A DNA stretch of 64,000 bases from NCBI RefSeq assembly GCF_001750285.1, contig NZ_MAMP01000006.1, positions 123,654 through 187,653 on the forward strand, read 5' to 3'. The notes beneath the pieces were generated by a model that saw nothing but the letters and a program-made list of their open reading frames with translations, made no database searches and was not told the origin of the DNA. The DNA is from Domibacillus iocasae (GTDB lineage Bacteria; Bacillota; Bacilli; Bacillales; Domibacillaceae). Below, one piece after another: positions 44,011 through 57,022 of this stretch (position 1 is its first letter; every line of letters begins with the position of its first letter). Made by a program: the position numbers and the translations under genes.

Positions 44011-45192
44011 ATGAACAAGAAAACAATTAAAGATCTGGACCTGAAAGGGAAACGCGTTTTTTGCCGCGTTGATTTCAACGTACCGATGAAAGATGGCGAA
44101 GTAACGGATGACACACGTATCCGCGCAGCGCTTCCAACGATTCAATATTTATCTGAGCAAGGCGCGAAAGTTATTTTAGCGAGTCACCTTGGCCGTCCGA
44201 AAGGTGAAGTAAATGAAGATATGCGTCTAACAGCTGCCGGCAAGCGTTTAGAAAAACTGCTTGGCCAGCCGGTTGTAAAAACAGATGAAGCCTATGGCGA
44301 AAGTGTTAAAAGCGCAATTGCTGAATTAAACGAAGGCGGCGTTCTTCTTCTTGAAAACGTTCGTTTTTACCCAGGCGAAGAGAAAAACGACGAAGAGCTT
44401 GCGAAAGAATTCGCGGCACTTGCTGATGTATATGTCAATGATGCATTTGGCGCAGCTCACCGTGCGCACGCATCAACAGAAGGGATTGCGAAGTTCCTTC
44501 CATCGGCATCCGGATTTTTAGTGCAAAAAGAATTGGATGTACTCGGTAAAGCACTTTCTGATCCGGAACGTCCTTTCACAGCCATTATCGGCGGTGCGAA
44601 AGTAAAAGATAAAATCGGTGTAATCGACCATCTTCTTGATAAAGTAGATAACTTGATCATTGGCGGCGGACTTGCTTATACGTTTGTAAAAGCTTTAGGC
44701 CATGAAGTCGGTAAATCACTTCTTGAAGAAGATAAAATTGATCTTGCTAAGCAATTCATGAAAAAAGCCGAAGACAAAGGCGTTAAATTCTTAATGCCTG
44801 TAGATGTCACAGTGGCTGATGACTTCGGTGAGCATGCGAATACAAAAATTGTGCCAATCAACGAAATTCCGGCTGATTGGGAAGCTCTTGATATTGGACC
44901 AAAAACAATCGAGTTGTACGCAGAAACAATTAAAAATTCAAAGCTTGTCATCTGGAACGGCCCAATGGGTGTGTTTGAACTTGATAAGTTTGCCACAGGA
45001 ACAAAAGGTGTCGCACAGGCACTGGCTGATTCAGAGGCATACTCCGTAATCGGTGGCGGCGATTCAGCGGCAGCAGTTGAGAAATTCAACCTTGCTGACA
45101 AAATGAGCCACATTTCGACTGGCGGCGGCGCAAGCCTTGAATTTATGGAAGGAAAAGAACTTCCAGGCGTAACAGCATTAGACGACAAGTAA
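44011..45192 (+). CDS. pgk: Phosphoglycerate kinase
   Basis: 393 residues. [13 protein letters not shown] near the start and [10 protein letters not shown] bind 3-phosphoglycerate; the C-terminal [12 protein letters not shown] binds nucleotide, and the hinge includes [13 protein letters not shown]. It makes ATP and 3-PG from 1,3-BPG. ATG at 44011 follows TGGAGG. Confidence 0.98.
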   Translation: MNKKTIKDLDLKGKRVFCRVDFNVPMKDGEVTDDTRIRAALPTIQYLSEQGAKVILASHLGRPKGEVNEDMRLTAAGKRLEKLLGQPVVKTDEAYGESVKSAIAELNEGGVLLLENVRFYPGEEKNDEELAKEFAALADVYVNDAFGAAHRAHASTEGIAKFLPSASGFLVQKELDVLGKALSDPERPFTAIIGGAKVKDKIGVIDHLLDKVDNLIIGGGLAYTFVKALGHEVGKSLLEEDKIDLAKQFMKKAEDKGVKFLMPVDVTVADDFGEHANTKIVPINEIPADWEALDIGPKTIELYAETIKNSKLVIWNGPMGVFELDKFATGTKGVAQALADSEAYSVIGGGDSAAAVEKFNLADKMSHISTGGGASLEFMEGKELPGVTALDDK

Positions 45193-45198
45193 TTTTGA

Positions 45199-48820
<3,622 letters not shown>

Positions 48821-48830
48821 ACATTCTCTG

Positions 48831-48856
48831 AAGCCCGGCGGCCGCCGGGCTTTTTT
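48831..48856 (+). terminator. Terminator of the glycolytic operon
   Basis: AAGCCCGGCGG-CCGCCGGGCTT is an almost perfect palindrome followed by a T-run. Confidence 0.93.
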
Positions 48857-48883
48857 GCGCACATGTAGAAAGTATGATATAAT
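48855..48883 (+). promoter_or_regulatory. secG promoter
   Basis: TTGCGC (48855-48860), 17 bases, TATAAT (48878-48883). It starts directly at the end of the eno terminator. Confidence 0.7.
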
Positions 48884-48923
48884 GCACTCATCTATATGTT
48901 CGTCTTTAATGGAGGTAAATAAC

Positions 48924-49160
48924 ATGTTGCATACAGTGCTTATCGTACTGCTCGTGATTGTGGCGGTTTCGCTCATCGTGGTCGTTTTGCTGCAATCAGG
49001 GAAAAGTGCGGGACTTTCCGGTGCCATTTCCGGCGGTGCAGAGCAATTATTCGGAAAACAGAAAGCGCGTGGCATTGATCTAGTGCTGCACCGCTTAACG
49101 GTCGTATTATCTGTGCTGTTTTTCGTTTTAACCATTGCACTCTCTTATTTTGGTTTGTAA
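48924..49160 (+). CDS. secG: Preprotein translocase subunit SecG
   Basis: 78 residues with two transmembrane helices (3-25 and 52-75) and the conserved loop [27 protein letters not shown] between them. It assists the SecYE channel. ATG at 48924 follows ATGGAGG. Located upstream of the esterase and rnr as in other Bacillaceae. Confidence 0.95.
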   Translation: MLHTVLIVLLVIVAVSLIVVVLLQSGKSAGLSGAISGGAEQLFGKQKARGIDLVLHRLTVVLSVLFFVLTIALSYFGL

Positions 49161-49162
49161 TA

Positions 49163-49194
49163 AAAAAGGCGATTCGGCTGAATCGCCTTTTTTT
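49163..49194 (+). terminator. secG terminator
   Basis: AAAGGCGATTC pairs with GAATCGCCTTT around a four-base loop and is followed by T. Confidence 0.93.
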
Positions 49195-49238
49195 GTGCCT
49201 GTAAGGGTATTAACATAGAAAAGAAAGGATCAATGAAT

Positions 49239-49985
49239 ATGAAATTAACATTGCCGAAACCATTTACCTTTGAAGCGGGAAAGCGGGCTGTGCTGCTTTT
49301 ACATGGATTTACCGGAAATTCGTCTGATGTGCGCATGATTGGGCGCTTTCTTGAGAAAAATGGATATACATCACATGCGCCTCACTATAAAGGACATGCA
49401 GTTCCGCCGGAAGAATTGGTCAAAACAGGTCCTGAAGATTGGTGGAAGGACGTCCAAGATGGCTACAATCACCTTATCGATCTCGGTTATAAAGAAATTG
49501 CAGTATGCGGGCTGTCACTCGGCGGTGTTTTTGGGCTGAAACTCGGTTATACTAAACCTGTAAAGGGTATTGTTCCAATGTGTGCCCCGATGTCGATGAA
49601 AGACGAACAGACCATGTACAATGGAGTTGTCGAATATGCACGTGGATTTAAGAAATTTGAAGGAAAATCCACCGATGTGATTGAAAAAGAAATAGAAGCG
49701 TTCAAACAAACACCGATGAATACGTTACATGCACTTCGCGACCTTGTACAGGACGTCCGCAATCACATTGACCACATTTATGCGCCTGTACTTGTTGTTC
49801 AGGCACGCCAGGACCAAATGATTGACACGAACAGCGCCAACATTATTTTTGAAGGCGTGGAAACCGATGAAAAACAACTAAAATGGTACGAACAGTCCGG
49901 ACATGTCATTACACTTGATAAAGAAAAAGAACAGCTGCATGCAGATATTCTCGACTTTCTTGAAAAGCTTGACTGGACGGTGTAA
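49239..49985 (+). CDS. est: Carboxylesterase (Est/YvaK)
   Basis: 248 residues of alpha/beta hydrolase fold. The oxyanion segment is LLLHGFTGN, the nucleophile Ser93 in CGLSLGG, the acid in ARQDQMID and His in QSGHVITLD, as in Geobacillus Est30 and B. subtilis YvaK. It hydrolyses short to medium acyl esters. The start at 49239 gives proper spacing from AAAGGA and a YvaK-like N-terminus; the ATG at 49233 is too close. The rnr ribosome-binding site follows directly. Confidence 0.93.
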   Translation: MKLTLPKPFTFEAGKRAVLLLHGFTGNSSDVRMIGRFLEKNGYTSHAPHYKGHAVPPEELVKTGPEDWWKDVQDGYNHLIDLGYKEIAVCGLSLGGVFGLKLGYTKPVKGIVPMCAPMSMKDEQTMYNGVVEYARGFKKFEGKSTDVIEKEIEAFKQTPMNTLHALRDLVQDVRNHIDHIYAPVLVVQARQDQMIDTNSANIIFEGVETDEKQLKWYEQSGHVITLDKEKEQLHADILDFLEKLDWTV

Positions 49986-50011
49986 CCTTGGCAAAAGGAG
50001 GCGGGTTCCGA

Positions 50012-52375
50012 ATGGACCAGCACATAGAGAAAATCGTTGAACAATTATTGACGTATATGAAAGAAGAATCCTATAAGCCGATGACGGTACAGGAGCTTGA
50101 AGAAGTACTTGGCATCGAAGGGTCAGAAGGGTTTCGAGATTTTGTTAAGTCACTCGTTCACATGGAAGAACGCGGTCTTGTTGTAAGGACGCGGGCAAAT
50201 CGGTATGGTCTGCCAGAGAAAATGAACCTTGTGCGCGGGAAAATTTCCGGCCATGCAAAAGGGTTTGCGTTTTTGCTTCCAGATGAGCAAGGGATGGACG
50301 ATGTATTCATTCCACCACATGAAACGAATGGCGCGTTGAACGGCGACGTTGCACTTGTGCGTGTGACAAAAGAAGACCAAAGCGGAACACGCCGTGAAGG
50401 AACGGTTGTCCGGATTTTAGAACGCGGCCAAACAGATATAGTCGGCACGTTCATCGATAAAAAAAGCTTTGGTTTTGTGGAAACGGATGATAAAAAATTT
50501 ACGGCTGATATTTTTATTCCGAAAGAAAGAACAGCCGGCGCCATTGACGGGCATAAAGTGGTTGTCCACATTACGCGCTGGCCGGAAGGAAGACAGGCAG
50601 CGGAAGGTGAAGTAAAAGAAATTATCGGTCATAAAAATGACCCCGGTGTTGATATTATGTCGATCATTTACAAGCACGGCCTGCCGCAGGAGTTTCCAGA
50701 AGAGGTATTGGAGCAAGCGAATGCCGTGCCGGATGAAATTGATCCGAAAGATATTCAAAACCGCCGCGACCTTCGTGATGAAGTGATCGTGACGATTGAT
50801 GGCGCCGATGCAAAAGATCTGGATGATGCCGTAACAGTGACGAAGCTTGAAAATGGCCACTACAAGCTTGGTGTGCACATTGCCGACGTCAGTCATTACG
50901 TAACGGAAAACTCCCCGATTGACCGGGAAGCGTATGAGCGCGGCACGAGTGTATATTTGGTTGACCGAGTGATTCCGATGATTCCGCACCGTTTGTCAAA
51001 TGGCATTTGTTCATTAAATCCAAAAGTCGATCGCTTAACAATGTCATGTGAAATGGAAATTAACGCTTCTGGAGAAGTTGTCAGCCACGAAATTTTTGAC
51101 AGTGTTATTCGAACAACGGAACGGATGACATATTCGGATGTGAATCGAATTTTACTGGATAAAGACGAAGAACTGCGCGCGAAATATGAGCCGCTTGTGC
51201 CGTTATTCGAACAGATGGAAGAGCTCGCAGCCATTCTGCGTCAAAAACGGACTGACCGTGGTGCAATTGACTTTGATTTCAAAGAAGCAAAAGTCATTGT
51301 TGATGAAGACGGACACCCTTCTGATGTTATCATTCGAGAGCGTTCAGTTGGAGAAAAGCTCATTGAGGAATTTATGCTGGCCGCAAACGAAACGGTTGCC
51401 GAGCACTTTCATTGGATGGACGTTCCGTTTATTTACCGGATTCATGAAGATCCGAAAGAAGACAAACTGCAGCGCTTTTTTGAGTTTTTAACGAATTTTG
51501 GCCTGAATGTAAAAGGAACGGCCAATTCTGTTCATCCACGCGCTTTGCAGGAAATTATCGAAAATGTGAAAGATACACCGGAAGAAACGGTGATTTCAAC
51601 CGTCATGCTTCGCTCGATGCAGCAGGCAAAATACAACCCGGACAGCTTGGGCCACTTTGGGCTAGCTGCTGAGTTTTATACACATTTCACCTCGCCGATC
51701 CGCCGCTATCCAGATTTAATCGTCCATAGGCTGATTCGCACGTATTTGGTTCAAGGAGATTTGTCGCAGCCAACGCAGGCGAAATGGGATGCGCGTCTTC
51801 CGGAGATTGCTGATCATACGTCCAGCATGGAACGCCGGGCAGTCGAGGCAGAGCGGGATACAGACGAACTGAAAAAAGCGGAATACATGCTTGATAAAAT
51901 TGGCGAAGAATACGACGGTGTTATTAGCTCCGTAACGAACTTCGGGATGTTTGTTGCACTTGAGAATACGATTGAAGGTCTTGTTCACGTTTCGTATTTG
52001 ACAGATGACTATTACCGCTATGATGAACGTCATTTTGCGATGATTGGTGAACGGACGGGCAACGTATTCCGGATTGGGGATGAAATTACCGTCCGTGTTC
52101 GTGATGTGAACAAAGAAGAGCAATCGGTTGATTTTGAAATTGTGGGCATGAAAAAGCAGCGTCAGCGTCCAAAACGGTTAGATGGAAAAGCGGAGAAAAA
52201 ACCGCGCGGCCGGGGCAAAAAAGTGCAGGTAATTAGAAAAGAAGAGAAACCGGCAAGAAAGCCTGCGCGTCCCGATATAAAAGAGGATACTGGCGAATGG
52301 TCAAACCAGCCGCCGAAGAAAAAGAAAAAACGCAAATTTTACGAAGGAATACCGAAGAAAAAGAAACGCAAGTAA
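50012..52375 (+). CDS. rnr: Ribonuclease R
   Basis: 787 residues. An N-terminal winged helix (about 1-65), cold-shock domains, the RNB catalytic domain with [16 protein letters not shown] (Mg-binding Asp residues), an S1 domain (about 640-720: [18 protein letters not shown]) and a Lys/Arg-rich tail ([19 protein letters not shown]). It degrades structured RNA 3' to 5' and works in trans-translation. AAAGGAGG lies 10 bases before ATG 50012; a TTG at 49988 lies before the ribosome-binding site. The smpB start follows 20 bases after the stop. Confidence 0.97.
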   Translation: MDQHIEKIVEQLLTYMKEESYKPMTVQELEEVLGIEGSEGFRDFVKSLVHMEERGLVVRTRANRYGLPEKMNLVRGKISGHAKGFAFLLPDEQGMDDVFIPPHETNGALNGDVALVRVTKEDQSGTRREGTVVRILERGQTDIVGTFIDKKSFGFVETDDKKFTADIFIPKERTAGAIDGHKVVVHITRWPEGRQAAEGEVKEIIGHKNDPGVDIMSIIYKHGLPQEFPEEVLEQANAVPDEIDPKDIQNRRDLRDEVIVTIDGADAKDLDDAVTVTKLENGHYKLGVHIADVSHYVTENSPIDREAYERGTSVYLVDRVIPMIPHRLSNGICSLNPKVDRLTMSCEMEINASGEVVSHEIFDSVIRTTERMTYSDVNRILLDKDEELRAKYEPLVPLFEQMEELAAILRQKRTDRGAIDFDFKEAKVIVDEDGHPSDVIIRERSVGEKLIEEFMLAANETVAEHFHWMDVPFIYRIHEDPKEDKLQRFFEFLTNFGLNVKGTANSVHPRALQEIIENVKDTPEETVISTVMLRSMQQAKYNPDSLGHFGLAAEFYTHFTSPIRRYPDLIVHRLIRTYLVQGDLSQPTQAKWDARLPEIADHTSSMERRAVEAERDTDELKKAEYMLDKIGEEYDGVISSVTNFGMFVALENTIEGLVHVSYLTDDYYRYDERHFAMIGERTGNVFRIGDEITVRVRDVNKEEQSVDFEIVGMKKQRQRPKRLDGKAEKKPRGRGKKVQVIRKEEKPARKPARPDIKEDTGEWSNQPPKKKKKRKFYEGIPKKKKRK

Positions 52376-52395
52376 GAAAGCAGGGGGACACGCCA

Positions 52396-52863
52396 ATGCC
52401 AAAGGGAGAAGGAAAAGTGCTCGCGCAAAATAAAAAAGCGCGCCACGATTACTTTATTGAAGAAACGTACGAAGCGGGCTTGGTGCTGTTAGGAACGGAA
52501 ATTAAAGCAATCCGTGCGGGACGTGTGAATTTAAAAGATTCATTCGCCCGCATTCGGAACGGCGAACTATTCGTTCATAATATGCACATCAGCCCGTATG
52601 AGCAGGGAAATATTCATAATCATGAACCGCTCCGCACGAGAAAGCTTCTGCTGCACCGGAAACAAATTAACGCACTCATCGGGGAAACAAAGGAAGCGGG
52701 TTATTCCATTGTTCCGTTAAAGCTTTACTTAAAAGACGGCTATGCAAAGCTGTTAATTGGCCTTGCCAAAGGGAAAAAGAAATACGACAAACGTGATGAT
52801 CTGAAGCAAAAAGAAGCGAAGCGCGACATTGAGCGCGCGTTCCGAGATCGTCAAAAAGGTTGA
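52396..52863 (+). CDS. smpB: SsrA-binding protein SmpB
   Basis: 155 residues. [39 protein letters not shown] is the conserved beta-barrel core, and the C-terminal tail ([27 protein letters not shown]) is the part that inserts into the ribosomal mRNA channel. It delivers tmRNA to stalled ribosomes. AGGGGG precedes ATG 52396; the frame is open further upstream inside rnr but has no start signal. ssrA follows 76 bases later. Confidence 0.98.
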   Translation: MPKGEGKVLAQNKKARHDYFIEETYEAGLVLLGTEIKAIRAGRVNLKDSFARIRNGELFVHNMHISPYEQGNIHNHEPLRTRKLLLHRKQINALIGETKEAGYSIVPLKLYLKDGYAKLLIGLAKGKKKYDKRDDLKQKEAKRDIERAFRDRQKG

Positions 52864-52939
52864 GTTGCAGGAGAAAATGTAGTATAATTGATTTTGTCAC
52901 TAAACGAGCAGACAAGCTCCGGACGACACCTTCTATCTA

Positions 52940-53303
52940 GGGGACGTTACGGATTCGACAGGGGTAGTTCGAGCCTGGGCTGCGGGTCAGAGGGTCGGCT
53001 CTGTCAAAACGCACTTGCCTATAATAACTGGCAAACAACAAACACAACTACAAGCTGCCTAATTAACTTTAGGTTAGCCTGTGCTCCTCCCGCTGTTGTC
53101 CGTGCAGTCGGGTAAGGGGCCCACTTTAAGCGGACTACGCTCGATTCCTCCGTCTGGGGATGACAGAAGAGACTAATCAGACTGGCCGATCCAAACGCCT
53201 GCTGTGCGGCAGATGGACCGGCGAGATTCAAATAGCATAGCTACACCCGTAGACGCTCAGGTGCCGTTATCTTTGGACGCGGGTTCGACTCCCGCCGTCT
53301 CCA
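52940..53303 (+). ncRNA. ssrA: tmRNA (SsrA)
   Basis: About 364 bases. The tRNA-like acceptor GGGGACG pairs with CGTCTCC and keeps the G3-U70 wobble that directs alanylation; the T-arm GCGGG-TTCGACT-CCCGC is intact. The tag reading frame after AATAACT is GGC AAA CAA CAA ACA CAA CTA CAA GCT GCC TAA, giving GKQQTQLQAA after the charged Ala. The tag ends QAA rather than LAA. The 3' CCA is not encoded (A is followed by TAC). Confidence 0.96.
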
Positions 53304-53323
53304 TACTTGTATGGGGCACTATC

Positions 53324-53354
53324 AAAAGCCTTGCGAATTTCGCAAGGCTTTTTT
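53324..53354 (+). terminator. ssrA terminator
   Basis: AAAGCCTTGCGAA pairs with CGCAAGGCTTT and runs into T. Confidence 0.93.
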
Positions 53355-53355
53355 G

Positions 53356-53683
53356 TATTTAGATAGAGAAGGTAGTTTACATCCTTCATTGATCGACGAA
53401 TAAAAAGAGCTGGTATACCGCAGAGATCTCCGGCGTATATCAGGTTATGCTAATTAGCAGTAGGAAGTCATTGAAAAGAAATGGGCGGCATATATTTGTA
53501 AAAAAGTCTGGAAAGAACTTATTTGAGAAAGAAAAATAGAAACTTGCTTTATTGTCTAATGAATATCTTGACTATTTCTTTGTATAAAACGTATGTCGGG
53601 GAAGAGGAATGTGATTTTTTGCCGTCCATGCTGCATTAAGTGAAACGATTTTAAAAAGAATGGAACAGCTGGGGGTGATTTGA
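53356..53683. other. AT-rich leader before the acetyltransferase gene
   Basis: No gene or structured RNA recognised in these 330 bases. It probably holds the promoter of the downstream acetyltransferase gene, but no clear -35/-10 pair was found. Confidence 0.4.
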
Positions 53684-54343
53684 ATGAAAAAAATCATCAT
53701 TATTGGTGCGGGGGGACATGCAAGTGTTTTGATAGATGCGATCGAAAAAGAGAAGAAATATTCAATATATGGAATTGTCGATCCGGTTCGTCCTGTTAAT
53801 ACAATTATTTATGGATATCGGGTCATTGGGACAGAAGGCGTGCTGCCGCAAATAAATAAGCACATTCACGGGGGAATTGCCGCGATTGAAGATAACTGGA
53901 GCCGGAAAAAAGTAGTTCAAACCATTCGTGCACTTGTCCCTAACTTTTCATTTATTTCATCCATTCACCCAGCAGCGTGTGTCAGCAGTGATGTCAAAAT
54001 AGGAGATGGAACGATTGTTATGGCTGGTGCTGTCATTAACCGGAATACGATTATTGGAGAGCAGTGTATCATTAACACGAATTCCTCTGTTGATCATGGC
54101 TGTATTCTGGGTGATTACGTTAGCATCGCGCCAGGAGCGACGCTTGGAAGAAATGTGAAAATAGGCAATAGTGCGGCTATTTCATTAGGCGCCAACGTCA
54201 TTCACTCTGTGCGCATCGGAGAACATACTGTTATTGGAGCCGGCTCCACTGTCTTGCGAAATATAGACCCATATAGCGTTGCATATGGGACACCGGCGAA
54301 AATAATCCGGTCTAGAAATCAAGAAGACAGCTATTTATCATGA
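53684..54343 (+). CDS. PglD/NeuD/EpsM-type sugar O/N-acetyltransferase
   Basis: 219 residues. The N-terminal Rossmann-like half (KKIIIIGAGGHASVLIDAI) binds the UDP-sugar and the C-terminal left-handed beta-helix has hexapeptide repeats (VKIGDGTIVMAGAVINRNTIIGEQCIINTNSSVDHGCILGD). The catalytic base His is in SSVDHGC. It ends with YGTPAKII. It acetylates a UDP-4-amino sugar in bacillosamine-type or exopolysaccharide pathways. TGGGGG precedes the ATG. It faces the dehydratase gene convergently. Confidence 0.9.
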   Translation: MKKIIIIGAGGHASVLIDAIEKEKKYSIYGIVDPVRPVNTIIYGYRVIGTEGVLPQINKHIHGGIAAIEDNWSRKKVVQTIRALVPNFSFISSIHPAACVSSDVKIGDGTIVMAGAVINRNTIIGEQCIINTNSSVDHGCILGDYVSIAPGATLGRNVKIGNSAAISLGANVIHSVRIGEHTVIGAGSTVLRNIDPYSVAYGTPAKIIRSRNQEDSYLS

Positions 54344-54424
54344 GTTAGGGAAGGCAGAAAAAGTGCTGATGATGAAAAGCGAAAAAGCTTTATTTGTTGC
54401 AAAGAAAAGCCGTGCTTTCCTCAT

Positions 54425-56320
54425 TCAGTCAATGGAAATAAATTCATCCTTAATTCTGACGTTAGTGCGCGTTAAGAAAAAAGAATCAATTTGATAAGTG
54501 GGTACGATTTCTTTTAGAAGTTTCTTTATTTCATCATTCGTTTGTTCCCCACCTGGAGAATAAACAAGGTTTTCCAGCTGGCTGATCCAAAGCGGCATAT
54601 CCATTTCGGTTAAGTCAGCCGGTTTTGCTACATAAATGAGTTCATGTCTGGATGACATATTGCCTTCTTCCGTTGTGAATAATTCTTCGTACAGTTTTTC
54701 TCCCGGGCGTATTCCTGTATAGCGGATTTGAATGTCTTTATCTGGCGTCAGACCGTAAAGTTTAATTAAATTTCGGGCTAATTCACTGATTTTGACCGGC
54801 TTGCCCATATCCAGAATAAAAATTTCGCCCCCTTCCGCAAGGGCCCCTGCTTGAATAACGAGCTGAACAGCTTCTGGAATTGTCATAAAGTAACGTGTCA
54901 TATCACGGTGTGTCACTGTAACCGGGCCGCCATTTTTTATTTGTTCTGTAAATAAAGGGATGACACTGCCTCTGCTACCCAGCACATTTCCGAATCGAAC
55001 CGCTACAAAGTTGGTGTTGCTTTTTTGATTTACGTTTTGAATGATCAGTTCAGCGATTCGTTTTGTCACACCCATGACGCTGGTCGGGTTTACCGCTTTA
55101 TCGGTCGATATTTGAACATACGTCTCCACGTCGTATTGATGAGCACATTCCGCTAAATTTTTTGTACCGAATATGTTATTTTTGATCGCTTCTGTTGGAT
55201 TATGTTCCATTAAAGGCACATGTTTATGGGCAGCCGCGTGAAAAACAACTTGAGGACGGTGAACAGAGAAAATATGCTCCATCCGTTTTTTGTCCTGAAT
55301 GTCTGCAATAAGTGCTTTTATGGAGAGGTAGGGATATAACCGTTCAAGTTCTTTTTCGATCGTATAAATACTGTTTTCGCCATGACCAAGCAAAAGCAAT
55401 TGTTTTGGTTTAAAAGAAGAAATCTGCCGGCAAATTTCGGAGCCGATCGAGCCGCCAGCCCCGGTAATTAAAACCGTTTTTTCTTGTACATAGTTGGAAA
55501 TGCTAAGAATATCTAATTGAATGGGCGGCCGGCCAAGCAGATCCTCTACATTCACTTCACGAATCATGTTCATCGTAATACGGCCATTAATAATATCCGA
55601 AATTCGTGGCAGAATTTTCACATCTACGCCGCTTTTTTGGCAGCTGTTTACGATATTAGTGATATCACTTCCCGAAGCAGAAGGGATCGCAATGATGGCC
55701 ACTTCAATATTGAATTTTTTAATGACTTTTTCGATATCGCGGCTTGTGCCGGCCACAGGCATGTTTCTCACTTGAAGGCCAAGCTTTTCTGGATCATCGT
55801 CAAGAAAGGCAACCGGGTATAAGGAGGAGTCGATCGATTTTTTTAATTCTTTTACGACTAAAATACCTGCACTGCCGGCACCGATAATTAACGTTCTTTT
55901 TCCTTTTTTATTCATCATTCCTTTATTTTCATTGAAGGACCATAAAATAAGGCGTGTAAATAAAAAAGCGCACAATGTAATGCCCCATGTCATAATAAGA
56001 AGAGAGTGGGATAATTTCACCACCTCCCACTCTGAGAGAATAAAGTGAAGGGTACCGGCTGTAATAAATGTAAAAACGAAACTTTTACTGATGACCTTCG
56101 TTTCGCCTATACTCGCAAAACGCCATAAGTGTCGGTAATGGCGGAACAAATGAAATCCGGCAATCAATGTGGTCCAAAACAACAGGAAGATGTAAGCAAT
56201 TTCATATAGGGTGATGTTTCTGTTGTTTTCATAAAAAAGAAAGCAGGAGCTGATGACAGAAATAAATATGATCATGGAATCCATTAAAAGCGCCAGTGCA
56301 TATATTTTGTTTCGACTCAT
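54425..56320 (-). CDS. Nucleoside-diphosphate-sugar 4,6-dehydratase, PglF/EpsC/CapD type
   Basis: 631 residues. Four N-terminal transmembrane helices (about 8-125) precede a first Rossmann fold (IIGAGSAGILVVKEL, about 145). A second NAD-binding domain (VLITGAGGSIGSEICRQI, about 290) carries the catalytic segment ISTDKAVNPTSVMGVTKRIAE, where Met replaces Tyr as in PglF/FlaA1 dehydratases. It likely makes UDP-4-keto-6-deoxy-GlcNAc at the membrane. The aminotransferase needed between this step and the neighbouring acetyltransferase is not in the window. Confidence 0.93.
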   Translation of the reverse strand: MSRNKIYALALLMDSMIIFISVISSCFLFYENNRNITLYEIAYIFLLFWTTLIAGFHLFRHYRHLWRFASIGETKVISKSFVFTFITAGTLHFILSEWEVVKLSHSLLIMTWGITLCAFLFTRLILWSFNENKGMMNKKGKRTLIIGAGSAGILVVKELKKSIDSSLYPVAFLDDDPEKLGLQVRNMPVAGTSRDIEKVIKKFNIEVAIIAIPSASGSDITNIVNSCQKSGVDVKILPRISDIINGRITMNMIREVNVEDLLGRPPIQLDILSISNYVQEKTVLITGAGGSIGSEICRQISSFKPKQLLLLGHGENSIYTIEKELERLYPYLSIKALIADIQDKKRMEHIFSVHRPQVVFHAAAHKHVPLMEHNPTEAIKNNIFGTKNLAECAHQYDVETYVQISTDKAVNPTSVMGVTKRIAELIIQNVNQKSNTNFVAVRFGNVLGSRGSVIPLFTEQIKNGGPVTVTHRDMTRYFMTIPEAVQLVIQAGALAEGGEIFILDMGKPVKISELARNLIKLYGLTPDKDIQIRYTGIRPGEKLYEELFTTEEGNMSSRHELIYVAKPADLTEMDMPLWISQLENLVYSPGGEQTNDEIKKLLKEIVPTYQIDSFFLTRTNVRIKDEFISID

Positions 56321-56460
56321 AAAAACACCCCTTTTCCATTCTTTTTTATTTTCTTTACTGTATATGAACGCATAGAAGGGAATGTGATAATATTTCTAAA
56401 AAATGGGAATTAACCTAATGGTAAGAAGGGTAAATAAGAACGAAAACGTAATAAACATAA

Positions 56461-56496
56461 AAAAAGAAATTGCCGGATCCGGCAATTTCTTTTTTT
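56461..56496. terminator. Terminator downstream of tnrA
   Basis: AAAGAAATTGCCGGATCCGGCAATTTCTTT is palindromic, with A-run and T-run on either side. It can act in both directions; tnrA reads into it from the right. Confidence 0.9.
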
Positions 56497-56510
56497 ATAG
56501 GTGAATAATA

Positions 56511-56840
56511 TTATCTTTTCATATTGTTTTGAATGCCAAAACGTGCGTTTAACTGTCCTTTAATCATACTGCGTTTTAGTTTCTCTTCATCCGGCTTTTT
56601 CTTCATTTCCTGTCTGATTTCAAATGTTCGTACGCCATCTTCCATCTGATTGGCAATATCCATTAATGTTTCTACATCACCGAAAGAATATTTTCTCGTT
56701 CCGCGCTGAGAACGATCAGGAAAAATAAGCTGCCGCTCTTCGTAATAACGGATTTGACGCTCGGACAGACCCGTCAGTTCGCTAACAATGCCGATCGTAA
56801 TGACCTTTTTTGTTTTATAACTTTTTTCTTCTTCTGTCAT
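56511..56840 (-). CDS. tnrA: Nitrogen regulator TnrA
   Basis: 109 residues of the MerR/GlnR family. The winged helix [39 protein letters not shown] is close to B. subtilis TnrA, and the C-terminal tail ([17 protein letters not shown]) matches the segment that binds feedback-inhibited glutamine synthetase. TnrA activates nitrogen-scavenging genes under limitation. It is divergent from nirBD; two TnrA boxes lie in between. Confidence 0.93.
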   Translation of the reverse strand: MTEEEKSYKTKKVITIGIVSELTGLSERQIRYYEERQLIFPDRSQRGTRKYSFGDVETLMDIANQMEDGVRTFEIRQEMKKKPDEEKLKRSMIKGQLNARFGIQNNMKR

Positions 56841-56906
56841 GGAATCACCTCGAAATGGGATACTTCTCTATTATATATTAATTAAGGAAAATATGTAACA
56901 AAATTA

Positions 56907-56923
56907 TGTTATATTTTATAACA
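56907..56923. promoter_or_regulatory. TnrA box 1
   Basis: TGTTATATTTTATAACA is a perfect TGTNAN7TNACA palindrome between tnrA and nirB. Confidence 0.85.
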
Positions 56924-56935
56924 AGTAAATTTTAA

Positions 56936-56952
56936 TGTTAGATTATATAACA
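56936..56952. promoter_or_regulatory. TnrA box 2
   Basis: TGTTAGATTATATAACA, a second 17-base match to the TnrA consensus, 29 bases from box 1 and 70 bases upstream of the nirB ATG. Confidence 0.85.
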
Positions 56953-57022
56953 TTTATTATGACTACTTCTTTTAATTTCCCTATAATCAACACTATCAAC
57001 AGCCACCAAGGAGGATGTTAAG

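Noticed and set aside
52297-52395. N-terminal extension of smpB
   Set aside because: It overlaps the end of rnr out of frame; ATG 52396 has AGGGGG and gives the standard length.
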